Origin: Mycobacterium sp. ELW1
Lineage (GTDB): Bacteria; Actinomycetota; Actinomycetes; Mycobacteriales; Mycobacteriaceae
Direction: 5' to 3'
DNA length: 64,000 bases
NCBI RefSeq assembly: GCF_008329905.1
Contig: NZ_CP032155.1
Coordinates: forward strand, 868,001 to 932,000
In this document: piece by piece, positions 41,984 to 51,400 of the stretch
Layout: each line of letters opens with the position of its first letter
How positions within the stretch are numbered: the first letter of the stretch is position 1
Notes under the pieces: generated by a model
What the model saw: only the letters and a program-made list of their open reading frames with translations
Database searches by the model: none
Told to the model about the DNA's origin: nothing
Made by a program: the position numbers and the translations under genes

Positions 41984-42991
41984 GTGAGTACTCCGGCCAC
42001 GGTGGTAGCAGGGGTGGACTTTGGTGATCCGGCTTTCGCCAAGAGCGTCCGCGACGGGGTAGGTCGTGTCGAAGAGCTCATGAGCACCGAACTGCGTGGC
42101 GGTGACGAGCTGATGACCGAAGCCGTCGTGCACCTGTTCGAGGCCGGCGGCAAGCGCTTCCGCCCCCTGTTCACGGTGCTGTCCGCGCAGATCGGCCCTG
42201 AGCCCGATGCCTGGCAGGTCACGGTGGCCGGCGCGGTGATCGAGCTGGTGCACCTGGCCACGCTGTATCACGACGACGTCATGGACGAGGCGCAGATGCG
42301 GCGCGGGGCGCCCAGCGCCAACGCCCGCTGGGGCAACAACATCGCGATCCTGGCCGGCGACTACCTGTTCGCGACGGCGTCGCGGCTGGTCAGCCGGTTG
42401 GGTCCGGACGCGGTCCGGATCATCGCCGAGACGTTCGCACAGTTGGTCACCGGTCAGATGCGCGAGACCAAGGGCAACACCAACGGTGTGGATCCGGTCG
42501 ACCACTACCTGAAGGTGATCTACGAGAAGACCGCCTGCCTGATCGCGGCGTCGGGCCGCTTCGGAGCCACCTTCGCCGGCGCCAACGACGACCAGATCGA
42601 GCGGCTGAGCCGGCTCGGCGGGATCGTGGGCACCGCGTTCCAGATCTCCGACGACATCATCGACATCGACAGCGATCCCGACGAGTCGGGCAAAACCCCG
42701 GGCACCGACCTCCGCGAAGGCGTGCACACGCTGCCCGTCCTGTACGCGCTGCAAGAGACCGGTCCTGACGCCGACCGGCTGCGTGAGCTGGTGAAGGGCC
42801 CGATCGAGGACGACGACGCCCTGGCCGAGGCGCTCGCGCTGTTGCGTGCCGGTGACGGCATCGCCAAGGCCAAGGCCACCGTGCAGCGTTACGCCGAACA
42901 GGCCGGCGAGGAGCTGGCCGGTTTGCCTGATGGACCTGGCCGTCGCGCACTGGCGTCACTGATGGACTACACGATCAACCGGCACGGCTGA
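41984..42991 (+). CDS. grcC1: Long-chain polyprenyl diphosphate synthase GrcC1
   Basis: 335 aa trans-prenyltransferase with both aspartate-rich motifs: FARM LYHDDVMDEAQMRRG and SARM QISDDIIDIDSD, plus GGKRFRPLF binding the allylic diphosphate. It makes the polyprenyl tail, probably that of menaquinone given its neighbours menG, menJ and htpX (same order in M. tuberculosis, Rv0562). Chain length is not readable with confidence. GTG 41984 is supported by the -10 six nt upstream. Confidence 0.92.
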   Translation: MSTPATVVAGVDFGDPAFAKSVRDGVGRVEELMSTELRGGDELMTEAVVHLFEAGGKRFRPLFTVLSAQIGPEPDAWQVTVAGAVIELVHLATLYHDDVMDEAQMRRGAPSANARWGNNIAILAGDYLFATASRLVSRLGPDAVRIIAETFAQLVTGQMRETKGNTNGVDPVDHYLKVIYEKTACLIAASGRFGATFAGANDDQIERLSRLGGIVGTAFQISDDIIDIDSDPDESGKTPGTDLREGVHTLPVLYALQETGPDADRLRELVKGPIEDDDALAEALALLRAGDGIAKAKATVQRYAEQAGEELAGLPDGPGRRALASLMDYTINRHG

Positions 42992-43065
42992 CGGCGTCGC
43001 GGAACCTCACGGTCGGTTCGAGGCGTTAACCTCCCGGAGAGTGCGTTTGCTCGTAGGAGGAATTG

Positions 43066-43932
43066 ATGACTTGGCATCCGACCGCCAACACGTTCAAGAC
43101 GTTCGCGCTGCTTGTTGGGATGTCGGCGCTGATCGTCTTCCTCGGTTCGCTGTTCGGGCGCAACGTGATGTTCCTTGCGCTGGTCTTCGCGATCGGCATG
43201 AACGTCTACGTGTACTTCAACTCCGACAAACTCGCGCTTCGCGCCATGCACGCCCAGCCGATCACCGAGGTGCAGGCGCCGCAGATCTACTCGATGGTCC
43301 GCGAGCTGGCCACCACGGCGCACCAGCCGATGCCGCGGCTGTACATCAGCGACACGGCCAACCCGAATGCGTTCGCCACCGGTCGCAATCCGCGCAACGC
43401 GGCGGTGTGCGTCACCACCGGAATCCTCAACCTGCTCAGCGAGCGTGAACTGCGTGCGGTGCTGGGCCACGAACTGTCGCACGTCTACAACCGCGACATC
43501 CTGATCTCGTGTGTGGCCGGCGCGCTGGCCTCGGTGATCACCGCGCTGGCCAACATCGCCATGTTCGCCGGGCTGTTCAGCGGCAACAATCGCGAAGGCG
43601 GTCCCAATCCCTTTGCACTGTTACTGGTTTCGCTGCTCGGTCCGATCGCTGCCACGTTGATCCGGATGGCGGTGTCCCGCTCGCGTGAGTACCAGGCCGA
43701 CGAGTCCGGAGCTGAACTGTCCGGCGATCCGCTGGCGCTGGCGTCGGCCTTGCGCAAGATCAGCGGCGGAGTGGAGAACGCACCGCTGCCACCCGAGCCG
43801 CAGCTGGCCGACCAGGCGCACCTGATGATCGCCAGCCCGTTTCGGTCCGGGGAGAAGATCGGCAAGATGTTCTCCACCCATCCGCCGATCGCCGACCGGA
43901 TTGCGCGACTCGAGAAGATGGCCGGCCACTAG
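43066..43932 (+). CDS. htpX: Membrane zinc metalloprotease HtpX
   Basis: 288 aa; strong GTAGGAGG 6-13 nt before ATG 43066. Two N-terminal membrane helices, zinc motif [14 protein letters not shown], two more helices, third ligand Glu in [10 protein letters not shown]. HtpX degrades misfolded membrane proteins. A TAACCT -10-like element lies at 43027-43032. Corresponds to Rv0563; placed after grcC1 as in M. tuberculosis. Confidence 0.95.
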   Translation: MTWHPTANTFKTFALLVGMSALIVFLGSLFGRNVMFLALVFAIGMNVYVYFNSDKLALRAMHAQPITEVQAPQIYSMVRELATTAHQPMPRLYISDTANPNAFATGRNPRNAAVCVTTGILNLLSERELRAVLGHELSHVYNRDILISCVAGALASVITALANIAMFAGLFSGNNREGGPNPFALLLVSLLGPIAATLIRMAVSRSREYQADESGAELSGDPLALASALRKISGGVENAPLPPEPQLADQAHLMIASPFRSGEKIGKMFSTHPPIADRIARLEKMAGH

Positions 43933-43966
43933 CCTTCCGGCGGGCGGGAGCGAAGCGACCCGGGGA

Positions 43967-44878
43967 CTAGCTGGTCGACGCGACCTTCTCGACGTTGGTC
44001 TTGGCGGCGTTCGGGCTGACGATGCCTTCCTGGCGCAGCGAGCGCAGCACCATCGCGCGCAGCTGGCGGCCTACCTCGAACTGCTTGCCCGGCAGGGTAC
44101 GGGCCACCATGCGCAGGTTCACGGTGTCGACCTTGATGCTCTCGACACCCATCAACGACGGCTCGTCGAGCAGCAGCTGATCCAGGCGTTTGTCGGAGGT
44201 GGCGGCCGCTGCGACGTCGTGGAGCACGTCGTTGACCTTGTTGAGGTCGGCGGTCGTCGGCACCGGGATGTCGACCACCGCCCGCGCCCAGTCCTTGGAC
44301 AGGTTCAGCGCCTTCACGATCTGCCCGTTGGGGATGGTGAACACCTCGCCGTCGCTGGTGCGCAGCTTGGTCACCCGCAGGGTGACGTCCTCGACGGTGC
44401 CTTGAGCTTCGGCCGAGGATCCGCTGACCGTCAACGCGACCAGGTCACCGAAGCCGTATTGCTTCTCGGTGATGATGAAGAACCCGCTGAGCAGGTCCTG
44501 GACGATCCGCTGGGCTCCGAAACCGAGGGCGGCACCCAGGACGGCGGCCGGGGCGACCAGCGAGCCGATCGGCAGGCCTAGCTGGTCGAATACGTCGACC
44601 GCGACCACGGTGTAGAGGATGGCGATCGCGACCGATGAGATCACCGAGGAGACGGCGGCGCGGTGCTTGGCGCTCTCCGATCGAACCAGTTCGTCGCTGG
44701 TGTTGAGACGCCGCGCGATTTTGGCGGCAACCCAGTTGATCAGCCGGGTGCCGATCAGCGCGGCAATGATGACCAGGACGATGTGCAGCCCTTTGGTGCG
44801 AAGCCAGTCGCCGAGACTGCCGTTCCAGAAGTCGTGCCATTGATTGGCGGCCAGGTACGTCGTTGTCAGTGAGTTCAT
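43967..44878 (-). CDS. Small-conductance mechanosensitive channel (MscS family)
   Basis: 303 aa from ATG 44878. Three membrane helices (about 28-50, 70-95, 100-135), the pore-lining TM3 with VLGAALGFGAQRIVQDLLSGFFIITEKQ (alternating Gly/Ala), then the beta-domain with FTIPNGQIVKALNLSKDWARA. It opens on membrane tension to let solutes out on osmotic downshock. Convergent with htpX, separated by 34 nt. Confidence 0.93.
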   Translation of the reverse strand: MNSLTTTYLAANQWHDFWNGSLGDWLRTKGLHIVLVIIAALIGTRLINWVAAKIARRLNTSDELVRSESAKHRAAVSSVISSVAIAILYTVVAVDVFDQLGLPIGSLVAPAAVLGAALGFGAQRIVQDLLSGFFIITEKQYGFGDLVALTVSGSSAEAQGTVEDVTLRVTKLRTSDGEVFTIPNGQIVKALNLSKDWARAVVDIPVPTTADLNKVNDVLHDVAAAATSDKRLDQLLLDEPSLMGVESIKVDTVNLRMVARTLPGKQFEVGRQLRAMVLRSLRQEGIVSPNAAKTNVEKVASTS

Positions 44879-44918
44879 AGTCCTTACGCGAATTGCCCTG
44901 TCGTGGCGCTCGTTTGGT

Positions 44919-44931
44919 GTGCGTGACGCAC
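44919..44931. repeat. 13-bp palindrome GTGCGT-G-ACGCAC
   Basis: Perfect inverted repeat in the 231-bp divergent region between the MscS gene and the secreted-protein gene, 41 bp from the channel's start. It may be an operator; no other evidence. Confidence 0.3.
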
Positions 44932-45097
44932 GGGGTCCGCTTTTGCGTTTCCAGATCGGCGGGGTTCTACACATCGGTGGTGGTGTGGATCACGGTTCTG
45001 CCGAGGCCAGGACGTCGGGGCCTGGCGGTAACGAATCGCGACCGCGGAGCCGAAGGACCAGGTGAATACGCAAACTGCGCCATCGGTGGCGCTTACG

Positions 45098-45103
45098 TAG
45101 GGT
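45098..45103 (+). promoter_or_regulatory. Candidate -10 for leaderless secreted-protein mRNA
   Basis: TAGGGT (TAnnnT) is 6 nt before ATG 45110. Confidence 0.4.
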
Positions 45104-45109
45104 GTGGTG

Positions 45110-45661
45110 ATGCTGAGCAGAATCCTGATCGGCCTGATGAGCGTCGCGGGGGCGGCGGCGATCGGTACGCCGGGCATGGCCGCGGCAGATCCCGAGCCGG
45201 CGCCCGCCCCGGTCCTTCCCAACGTCAACGCCTACACCCCGGTGAGCCCGGTGCCCTACACGGCGATGGGCGGCAACTGGTACGCCTTCGCCGGGCCGCC
45301 CGGGGTGGTGTGCGTGCTGGACAAGCAGAATTCCAGCTACGGCTGCAGTGGGGCATTGCCCGGTGCGCCCGGTGGCGCGAACCTCGTCAGCGCGGGTCCG
45401 TCCGGCGAGCCGGGGTTCTCGAGCAGCGGCGCGTCGCTCTACGCGGCCGCCGGTGACGTCAAGCCGCTGCCGCCGAACACCCGGCTGAGCTTCCGCGATA
45501 TCAGCTGCGGGGTCGACGGTGGTGGCGTCGTGGCGTGCGTGAACAACCACGACCAGGTCGGCTTCGTCGTCGGGCCGGGAGCGACGTTCACGTCGGGGCC
45601 CAGCCCGATGCTGGATCGGCCGAAGAACTCGAACCCGTTGTTCCCGTCGTTCCCGGGCTGA
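45110..45661 (+). CDS. Secreted mycobacterial protein
   Basis: 183 aa with a Sec signal peptide: MLSRILIGLMSVAGAAAIGT then PGMAAADPEP, with cleavage likely after AAA or AAADP. The mature part is Pro/Gly-rich with four cysteines (VVCVLDKQ, SYGCSG, DISCGVD, VACVNNHDQ), which suggests two disulfides outside the cell. The SSG-, NNHDQVGFVVGPG- and P-rich ending resembles small exported proteins common in mycobacteria. No domain or function is recognised. Its 3' end is 6 nt from the convergent gpsA. Confidence 0.75.
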   Translation: MLSRILIGLMSVAGAAAIGTPGMAAADPEPAPAPVLPNVNAYTPVSPVPYTAMGGNWYAFAGPPGVVCVLDKQNSSYGCSGALPGAPGGANLVSAGPSGEPGFSSSGASLYAAAGDVKPLPPNTRLSFRDISCGVDGGGVVACVNNHDQVGFVVGPGATFTSGPSPMLDRPKNSNPLFPSFPG

Positions 45662-45667
45662 GTCGCG

Positions 45668-46693
45668 CTAGAAGTGTGAGTCGTTGACCTCGTGGCCGGG
45701 CTTCTCGGCCATCAGGCCGCGGTAGGCCTGTTCGACGTTGGCGCCGTGGTTGACGACGGCATCGACCTCGCGCGCGATCGGCATGTTCAGGCCGTACTTC
45801 TCGGCGAACTCCATGATCACGCTGGCGGCTTTGACACCCTCGGCGACCTGGTTCATGGAGGCGATGATCTCCTCGATGGACTTGCCGGAGCCGAGTTGTT
45901 CGCCGACGTGGCGGTTGCGGCTGCGCTGCGAGGTGCAGGTGACGATGAGGTCGCCCATGCCGGCCAGGCCGGCGAAGGTGTCGCGGTGCCCGCCGATGGC
46001 TTCGCCGAGCCGGGACATCTCCCGCACGGCGCGAGCCATCACCAGCGCCCGGGTGTTCTCGCCGATGCCCAGCGAATAGCCCATGCCGACGGCGATGGCG
46101 TAGACGTTCTTCAGTGCGCCGGCGATCTCGACTCCGACGACATCGTCGGTGGTGTAGACGCGGAACCGCTTGGTGCGGAACATCTTCGCCAGGTTGGCGG
46201 CCAGGTGCTGGTCGGGCATGGCCAGCACGGCGGCGGCTGCGTACCCGTCGGCGACCTCACGCGCGATGTTGGGGCCGGCGAGGATGCCGGCCGGGTGACC
46301 GGGCAGAACCTCGTCGATGATCTGGCTCATCCGCATGTTGGTGCCCTGCTCGAGACCCTTGACCAGGCTGACGACGGGCACCCACGGGCGCAGTTCCTTG
46401 CTCAGCTCGGCCAGCACGCCGCGGAAGCCGTGGGACGGCACGCCCATGACGACGACGTCGGCGCACTCGGCGGCTTCACTGAAATCGGTGGTGGCCCGCA
46501 AGGTTTCCGAGAGTTCGACCTCGTCGCTCAGGTAGCGCGAGTTTCGATGGTTCTCGTTGATGTCCTTGGCGGTCTCCTCCGAGCGCACCCATTGCAGCGT
46601 CGGCCCCCGGCGGGAGCAGATGGATGCGACGGTGGTTCCCCAGGATCCGCCACCGAGCACGACGACTTTGGGTTCGCGGCGTTCAGAAGTCAT
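45668..46693 (-). CDS. gpsA: NAD(P)-dependent glycerol-3-phosphate dehydrogenase
   Basis: 341 aa. N-terminal GGGSWGTTVASI cofactor loop, PSHGFRG, SLVKGLEQGTNMRMS with the catalytic Lys, LAGPNIAREVADG, IAGALKNVYAIAVG, and TFAGLAGMGDLIVTCTS. It reduces dihydroxyacetone phosphate to glycerol-3-phosphate for phospholipid synthesis. Matches Rv0564c. The 34-bp palindrome at 46784-46817 lies 90 bp upstream and could be part of its promoter or the terminator of the monooxygenase gene. Confidence 0.95.
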   Translation of the reverse strand: MTSERREPKVVVLGGGSWGTTVASICSRRGPTLQWVRSEETAKDINENHRNSRYLSDEVELSETLRATTDFSEAAECADVVVMGVPSHGFRGVLAELSKELRPWVPVVSLVKGLEQGTNMRMSQIIDEVLPGHPAGILAGPNIAREVADGYAAAAVLAMPDQHLAANLAKMFRTKRFRVYTTDDVVGVEIAGALKNVYAIAVGMGYSLGIGENTRALVMARAVREMSRLGEAIGGHRDTFAGLAGMGDLIVTCTSQRSRNRHVGEQLGSGKSIEEIIASMNQVAEGVKAASVIMEFAEKYGLNMPIAREVDAVVNHGANVEQAYRGLMAEKPGHEVNDSHF

Positions 46694-46783
46694 GGTGTTC
46701 AGCGTATTGCGAATACCCGGTTGTTCATGGGGAGTTCGTGCAATCGAGTTGCGCGGGTGCGCAGGGCTGGTGGGTGTCTTTTT

Positions 46784-46817
46784 CAGAACGCGATATCACC
46801 GGTGATATCGCGTTCTG
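46784..46817. repeat. Perfect 34-bp palindrome
   Basis: CAGAACGCGATATCACC (46784-46800) is followed at once by its exact reverse complement, 17 bp each arm. It sits between the monooxygenase stop (46849) and the gpsA start (46693), both minus strand. It could be a terminator hairpin with a CCGG loop or a large dimer-binding operator. Confidence 0.7.
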
Positions 46818-46848
46818 GACAAGTGCACCCACCCCGCCCGCAGTTGGG

Positions 46849-48363
46849 CTATCCGGCCACCCGCGCCGGGGACGCCACCCGCCCGAACGTCATGTCTTCG
46901 TCGATCTTGTCGATGAAGTGGTGGTCGAAGGCGTCGGCGAGATAGTTCTGCCGCACCACCCACGGCCGCTTGAGACCCGACTTCGGCAGGGCGTGCAGGT
47001 TGCGCAACACGTAGCCGGCCTGGATGTCCCATGCCGGCTTTTCGGCAATGGGTTCGCCGCCCAGGTGCGGGAAGGCGTGGGTGTAGCCGTGTGAGTTCAT
47101 GTAGTCGATCAGCTTGGCCGCCGCGCGGGCGGTCATGTCGGCGCGCAGCGTCCACGATGCGTTGGTGTAGCCGATGCACCAGATCAGGTTCGGCACGTCT
47201 TCGAGCATGTGTGCCTTGTAGGAGAACCTTTCCTGGGGCTTGATCTCGTTGCCGTCCAACGTGATTCGCACCCCACCGAGGGCCTGCAGTTGCAGGCCGG
47301 TCGCGGTGACGATGATGTCGGCCGCGAGGTGCTTACCCGACTTCAGCGTGACGCCGGTGTCATCGAAGCGGTCGATGTGGTCGGTGACAACCTCGGCGCG
47401 GCCGTCGGAGATCACCTCGAACAGGTCGCCGTCGGCCACCAGGCACAGGCGCTGGTCCCAGACGTTGTAGCGCGGCTTGAAGTGCACGTCGACCGGATAG
47501 CCGGCGGGCAGCCGGCTGAGGTTCTGGGCCCGGATGATCTTGCGGGCCAGGCCGGGGACGGTGCGGGCCAGGAACCACACCATGCTTTCGAAGGCGACCG
47601 CGAAATAGCGGGCGAACGCGTGAGAAATCTTGCGGGGAAAGACTTTTCGGACGGCCTCGATGAGCGGGTTGACCCGGGAACCGGCCAGCAGGTACGTCGG
47701 TGAGCGCTGCAGCATCGTCACTTTGGCCGCCTTTTGCGCCAGCGCCGGAATCAGCGAGATGGCGGTGGCGCCGCTGCCGATGACGATCACCTTCTTGCCG
47801 GTGTAGTCGAGATCCTCCGGCCAGAACTGGGGGTGCACGACGGTGCCTGCGAACGTCTCAAGGCCCGGGAAGTCGGGGGTGTAGCCCTCGTCGTAGTTGT
47901 AGTAGCCCGAGCCGAAGAAGACGAAGCGTCCGCGATAGGTCGTGCGTTCGCCATTCTCCAGCGCGTGCACGGTCCAGGTGTCGGTGGCCGAATCCCAGTC
48001 GGCCGACTGCACGTAGGTTCCGAAATGGATGTTGGGCAAGATGCCGTGCTTGCGCGCGGTGTCTTCCATGTATTCGCGGATGTGGTCGCCGTCGGCGACG
48101 CCTTCCTTGCGAACCCACGGTTCCCACGGCCAGGACAGCGAGAAGATGCTGGAGTCCGAGCGCACCCCCGGGTAGCGGAACAGGTCCCAGGTGCCGCCGA
48201 TGCGCTCGCGGCGCTCCAGGACGACGTAGCGCGTGCCGGGGTTGCGCTCGGCGATGCGGTACGCGGCGCCGATCCCGGAGAACCCGGCGCCGACGATCAC
48301 GACGTCGTAGGAGCCGCCGTCGGTCTCGGCGGGTACGGGGGCTGTCTCCGGGGTGGCGGTCAT
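46849..48363 (-). CDS. Baeyer-Villiger-type flavin monooxygenase (EthA-like)
   Basis: 504 aa with FAD loop VVIVGAGFSGIGAAYRIAER, the Baeyer-Villiger fingerprint F-x-G-x3-H-x3-W-P as FAGTVVHPQFWPE, and the NADPH loop VIGSGATAISLIPALAQ. The sequence group includes EthA, which activates ethionamide. It inserts oxygen into ketones or oxidises sulfur/nitrogen with NADPH. It corresponds to Rv0565c in place. Substrate is not known. Confidence 0.92.
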   Translation of the reverse strand: MTATPETAPVPAETDGGSYDVVIVGAGFSGIGAAYRIAERNPGTRYVVLERRERIGGTWDLFRYPGVRSDSSIFSLSWPWEPWVRKEGVADGDHIREYMEDTARKHGILPNIHFGTYVQSADWDSATDTWTVHALENGERTTYRGRFVFFGSGYYNYDEGYTPDFPGLETFAGTVVHPQFWPEDLDYTGKKVIVIGSGATAISLIPALAQKAAKVTMLQRSPTYLLAGSRVNPLIEAVRKVFPRKISHAFARYFAVAFESMVWFLARTVPGLARKIIRAQNLSRLPAGYPVDVHFKPRYNVWDQRLCLVADGDLFEVISDGRAEVVTDHIDRFDDTGVTLKSGKHLAADIIVTATGLQLQALGGVRITLDGNEIKPQERFSYKAHMLEDVPNLIWCIGYTNASWTLRADMTARAAAKLIDYMNSHGYTHAFPHLGGEPIAEKPAWDIQAGYVLRNLHALPKSGLKRPWVVRQNYLADAFDHHFIDKIDEDMTFGRVASPARVAG

Positions 48364-48440
48364 CGCGGTCCTCGCTTCGCGTGGGTGGTGATGCTCACCA
48401 CACTAGGCACTGACCGGTTGGTTGAGCGAGGGCCCTTGGT

Positions 48441-48932
48441 CTACCGGTAGTTGACGAACTGCAGGGCCACGTCGAGGTCGGCACCTTTGAGCAGGGCGAT
48501 GACAGCCTGCAGGTCGTCACGCTTCTTGGAGCTGACCCGGATCTCGTCGCCCTGGACCTGCGACTTAACCCCTTTGGGGCCTTCGTCGCGGATGAGCTTG
48601 TTGATCTTCTTGGCGTGCTCCTGGTCGATGCCCTGCTTGAGGGTGCCCGACACTTTGTAGGTCTTTCCGCTGGCCTGCGGTTCGTCGGCGTCGAAGGCCT
48701 TCATGGAGATGTCGCGGCGGATCAGCTTTTCCCTGAAGACGTCGACGGCGGCCTTCACCCGCTCCTCGGTGGAGCTGACGATCTCGATCGCTTCATCGCC
48801 CTTCCAAGCGATGGTGGTGTCGGTGCCGCGGAAGTCGAACCGGGTGCTCAGCTCTTTGGCCGCCTGGTTCAGCGCATTGTCGACCTCTTGACGGTCGACC
48901 TTGCTCACGATGTCGAACGATGAATCCGCCAT
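48441..48932 (-). CDS. yajQ: YajQ-family nucleotide-binding protein
   Basis: 163 aa, full length for the UPF0234/YajQ family: [42 protein letters not shown], and [20 protein letters not shown]. Two ferredoxin-like domains bind RNA or nucleotides; in Xanthomonas a YajQ binds c-di-GMP. Two GGDEF cyclases are encoded in the next 10 kb. The ATG at 48932 follows the family start; corresponds to Rv0566c. Confidence 0.93.
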   Translation of the reverse strand: MADSSFDIVSKVDRQEVDNALNQAAKELSTRFDFRGTDTTIAWKGDEAIEIVSSTEERVKAAVDVFREKLIRRDISMKAFDADEPQASGKTYKVSGTLKQGIDQEHAKKINKLIRDEGPKGVKSQVQGDEIRVSSKKRDDLQAVIALLKGADLDVALQFVNYR

Positions 48933-49033
48933 TGGACGCGTCCCTTCGGTTGATCGGCCGGTTTGTGTCTGAGGTACATGATCGTTGTACCCTGCTAGTC
49001 GCACCAAACCGGATCCCCGGCGCGGCGCACCCA

Positions 49034-49116
49034 GGCAGGTTGCCCGAGCGGCCAATGGGAGCGGACTGTAAATCCGTCGGCGAAAGCCTACACAGGTTCG
49101 AATCCTGTACCTGCCA
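49034..49116 (+). tRNA. tRNA-Tyr (anticodon GTA)
   Basis: 83 nt with acceptor arms GGCAGGT/ACCTGCC, anticodon GTA at 49068-49070, a long variable arm as expected for tRNA-Tyr, T-loop GGTTCGAATCC and discriminator A. CCA is not encoded. A terminator follows after 6 nt. Confidence 0.97.
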
Positions 49117-49122
49117 CACCAG

Positions 49123-49148
49123 TCAGGCCCCTCATCGAGGGGGCCTGA
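49123..49148 (+). terminator. Terminator of tRNA-Tyr
   Basis: TCAGGCCCCTC (49123-49133) pairs with GAGGGGGCCTGA (49137-49148), with one bulged G and a 3-nt loop. GGTATTT follows. Confidence 0.75.
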
Positions 49149-49380
49149 GGTATTTCCAGCCGACGCTTTGTCTCAGTTGGTCGCCAACCCCAGCAAACCG
49201 GCTGCGATCGTTGCGTTCGCATCAAACCGGCGTCACACCGTGGTGGACGGCACCCTCAGCGCGATCGCGCGAGGTACTGTTGCTGTCGTTGGCTACCACG
49301 TCGTCGTTTGCGGAGCTGGCGTCGTAAAGGGCCGCTAATGGCCAATTGCGAAGGATCGCAACAAAACACGGGGATCAGAT

Positions 49381-50211
49381 ATGTCGACGTCAACTCAGGG
49401 TCGTTGCCGCAGAACGCACAGCGCCGAGGGTTTGCTCGTGCTCCGGTGGCTGCAGCTCGGTGCGGCGTCCATCGGCTTGGGTTTGGCGCTGGTGGGCTGG
49501 TCGCTGGTTGGGCCGGAGATTGGTGTCGCGGGCGCAGACAGCGGCGCCGGGTCGTCGTCGTCGGGACCGGCAAGTTCGTCGTCCAAGCGGGTCGCCTCCG
49601 CCACTACGGCGACGTCCGGCCGTCGCGGGGTGGTCGCACCGCGTGCCGATGTCGCACCTCGCACGGTGAACCGGGCTGAGCGCAACGCCGTCACGGCTCC
49701 GATGGTCACCGCAGCGAGCAAGGGTGACCCCTTGGGTGCGCTCGGCAAATTCCTCACGGGCGGACTGAAAGAACTCCTCAACCGGAAAACGCTTCTGAAC
49801 CCCTTGCAACGATTGGACGACTTGACCCCCAAGCAGAAGAGCTTGTTGGACTTGATCCCGAAAATCCCTGTACGCAAGGAAGATTCGCTGTGGTACCGAG
49901 AGGTGCAGGCAAGAGAAGCGGAGCGGACCCAGCAAGCCAGCGCGAACAAACAGCGGATGGCCGAAATCATACTCAAGGGCGCCAGATTGACGGCGAGTGA
50001 TGGAACCGCGGTCTACTCCATGGACGGGAAAGTATTCGTCCGGTACACCATCACGTCTTTCACCATCGGCCCCAAGGGGCGAGTTGATGGTCCGCTTGAA
50101 CCCCAACTTTTCACCCTGTCCGACAGAAGTTCTCAAAGGAACAAGGACGCCATGATCCGGTCCATCCTGAAGCTTGACCCGGCACAGGTTCGCAGCACCT
50201 GGGGAAAGTAG
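49381..50211 (+). CDS. Putative exported hypothetical protein
   Basis: 276 aa with an unusually hydrophobic N-terminus: LRWLQLGAASIGLGLALVGWSLVGPEIGVAGADSG followed by a Ser/Ala/Gly-rich stretch (about 52-85). This type of signal-like start with a GVAGAD-style junction is frequent in exported proteins of environmental mycobacteria. The rest is a charged region (LTPKQKSLLDLIPKIPVRKE, YREVQAREAERTQQASANKQ), then a possible beta domain (VYSMDGKVFVRYTITSF). No family is recognised. Preceded by 264 nt with only the tRNA terminator. Confidence 0.7.
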   Translation: MSTSTQGRCRRTHSAEGLLVLRWLQLGAASIGLGLALVGWSLVGPEIGVAGADSGAGSSSSGPASSSSKRVASATTATSGRRGVVAPRADVAPRTVNRAERNAVTAPMVTAASKGDPLGALGKFLTGGLKELLNRKTLLNPLQRLDDLTPKQKSLLDLIPKIPVRKEDSLWYREVQAREAERTQQASANKQRMAEIILKGARLTASDGTAVYSMDGKVFVRYTITSFTIGPKGRVDGPLEPQLFTLSDRSSQRNKDAMIRSILKLDPAQVRSTWGK

Positions 50212-50310
50212 CCGTCGAGAGCTCTCGGATCTTCGCTGAATCTGTGAAATTATTGACGAGTGCGTAATTCGGATCGGTTTTGGCCGCTTAGTCGTGGTAG
50301 CTGAGCCGCG

Positions 50311-51387
50311 ATGGACCTGATAGCCCTCGGTCGTGCCCGTCAGGCGGTACTGCGGCTCGGTGTCGTGCTGATCATGGTCGGCGCGATGATCGTCGGCACA
50401 TCCCCGGGCGACTGGCTTGCGGAGTGCATCTGGATCGCCGCCTACGCGCTCGCCGCGATCGGTGCCGCGGTTCTCGCTGTCTCACCCGCCGGCAAGTTGA
50501 TCAGCGGCCCGCGCTGGCACATAGCCACCGCAGCCACCGACATCGTGGCGGTGGCGGGTTTCCATCTGCTGACGTCGGGCGGTTACGTCCCGTTGCTGCT
50601 CATCGGGTTGCTTCCGCTGATGGTGATCGTCGAGTTGTCGTGGCAACGCGCGGCAATTGTGTTGTCGCTGAGCGTGGTTGCGTTCATGGGGACGCTTATC
50701 GCCGATACGTCGATCCATCAGCAGATCGGATGGCCGGCAGCCGGGTTCCTCGTGGTGTTGTACGCATACCTGTGCTGCGCGGCATTTCTCGCGACCTATG
50801 TTCACGCGCGCCAAATTGCGGAAATCTCCTCGGAGCGCACCGCAAGTGAACGCCTGGCCCATCAGGCCACCCACGACGAGCTGACCGGTCTGCCCAATCG
50901 TGCCTACGTACTGGCCCGGATCACCGACGCGCTTACCCGAGACGGGCGGGATGCGTTGTCCGCCGTGCTGTTTCTCGATGTCGACGATCTGAAAGCCGTC
51001 AACGATTCACTGGGACACGACGCCGGGGACGCGATGCTGCAGGCTGCTGCGCAAAGCCTGCAGCGTTCGGTGCGAGCCGGCGATGTGGTCGCCCGGCTCG
51101 GCGGTGACGAATTCGTGGCGCTGCTGTTCGGCCCCACGACCCGCGAGGCGCTGGACGGTCTCAGCGAGCGAATGCATGCCGCATTGGCCGAACCGGTGCG
51201 CATCGGCGACACCACCCTGCGCATGACCGCCAGCATCGGCATCGCCCCGATCAACGAGCGTGAGCAGAACACCGCGGCCACCATCCTGCGGGACGCCGAT
51301 CATGCGATGTATCAAGCGAAACGGCTGGGCCGCGGTAAGAGTGCTTACGCCCCCGGCCAACTCGTCGACTCGAGTGGATCGAGCTAG
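50311..51387 (+). CDS. Membrane diguanylate cyclase (GGDEF)
   Basis: 358 aa. Five or six hydrophobic helices in residues about 10-165, a linker, then a GGDEF domain with GGDEF at 264-268 and the substrate residues in FLDVDDLKAVNDSLGHDAGD. RAGD lies five residues before GGDEF, the RxxD inhibitory I-site. It makes c-di-GMP at the membrane. No EAL or HD-GYP domain follows. Start is ATG 50311. It lies upstream of, but is separated from, the sigma-factor island. Confidence 0.93.
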   Translation: MDLIALGRARQAVLRLGVVLIMVGAMIVGTSPGDWLAECIWIAAYALAAIGAAVLAVSPAGKLISGPRWHIATAATDIVAVAGFHLLTSGGYVPLLLIGLLPLMVIVELSWQRAAIVLSLSVVAFMGTLIADTSIHQQIGWPAAGFLVVLYAYLCCAAFLATYVHARQIAEISSERTASERLAHQATHDELTGLPNRAYVLARITDALTRDGRDALSAVLFLDVDDLKAVNDSLGHDAGDAMLQAAAQSLQRSVRAGDVVARLGGDEFVALLFGPTTREALDGLSERMHAALAEPVRIGDTTLRMTASIGIAPINEREQNTAATILRDADHAMYQAKRLGRGKSAYAPGQLVDSSGSS

Positions 51388-51400
51388 TCGCGTCGGCTGC

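Noticed and set aside
43933..43966. Terminator between htpX and the MscS gene
   Set aside because: Only a four-base stem (CGGG/CCCG) can be drawn; too weak to call.
49390..50136. Minus-strand open frame opposite the 276-aa exported protein
   Set aside because: The plus-strand frame has a signal-like N-terminus and sensible composition; the antisense frame has neither.
50273..50300. SigF promoter before the membrane GGDEF gene (GGTTT ... GGTAGC)
   Set aside because: The -10 lacks the GGGTA core and the spacing is 15 nt; TTGACG nearby has no matching -10 either.
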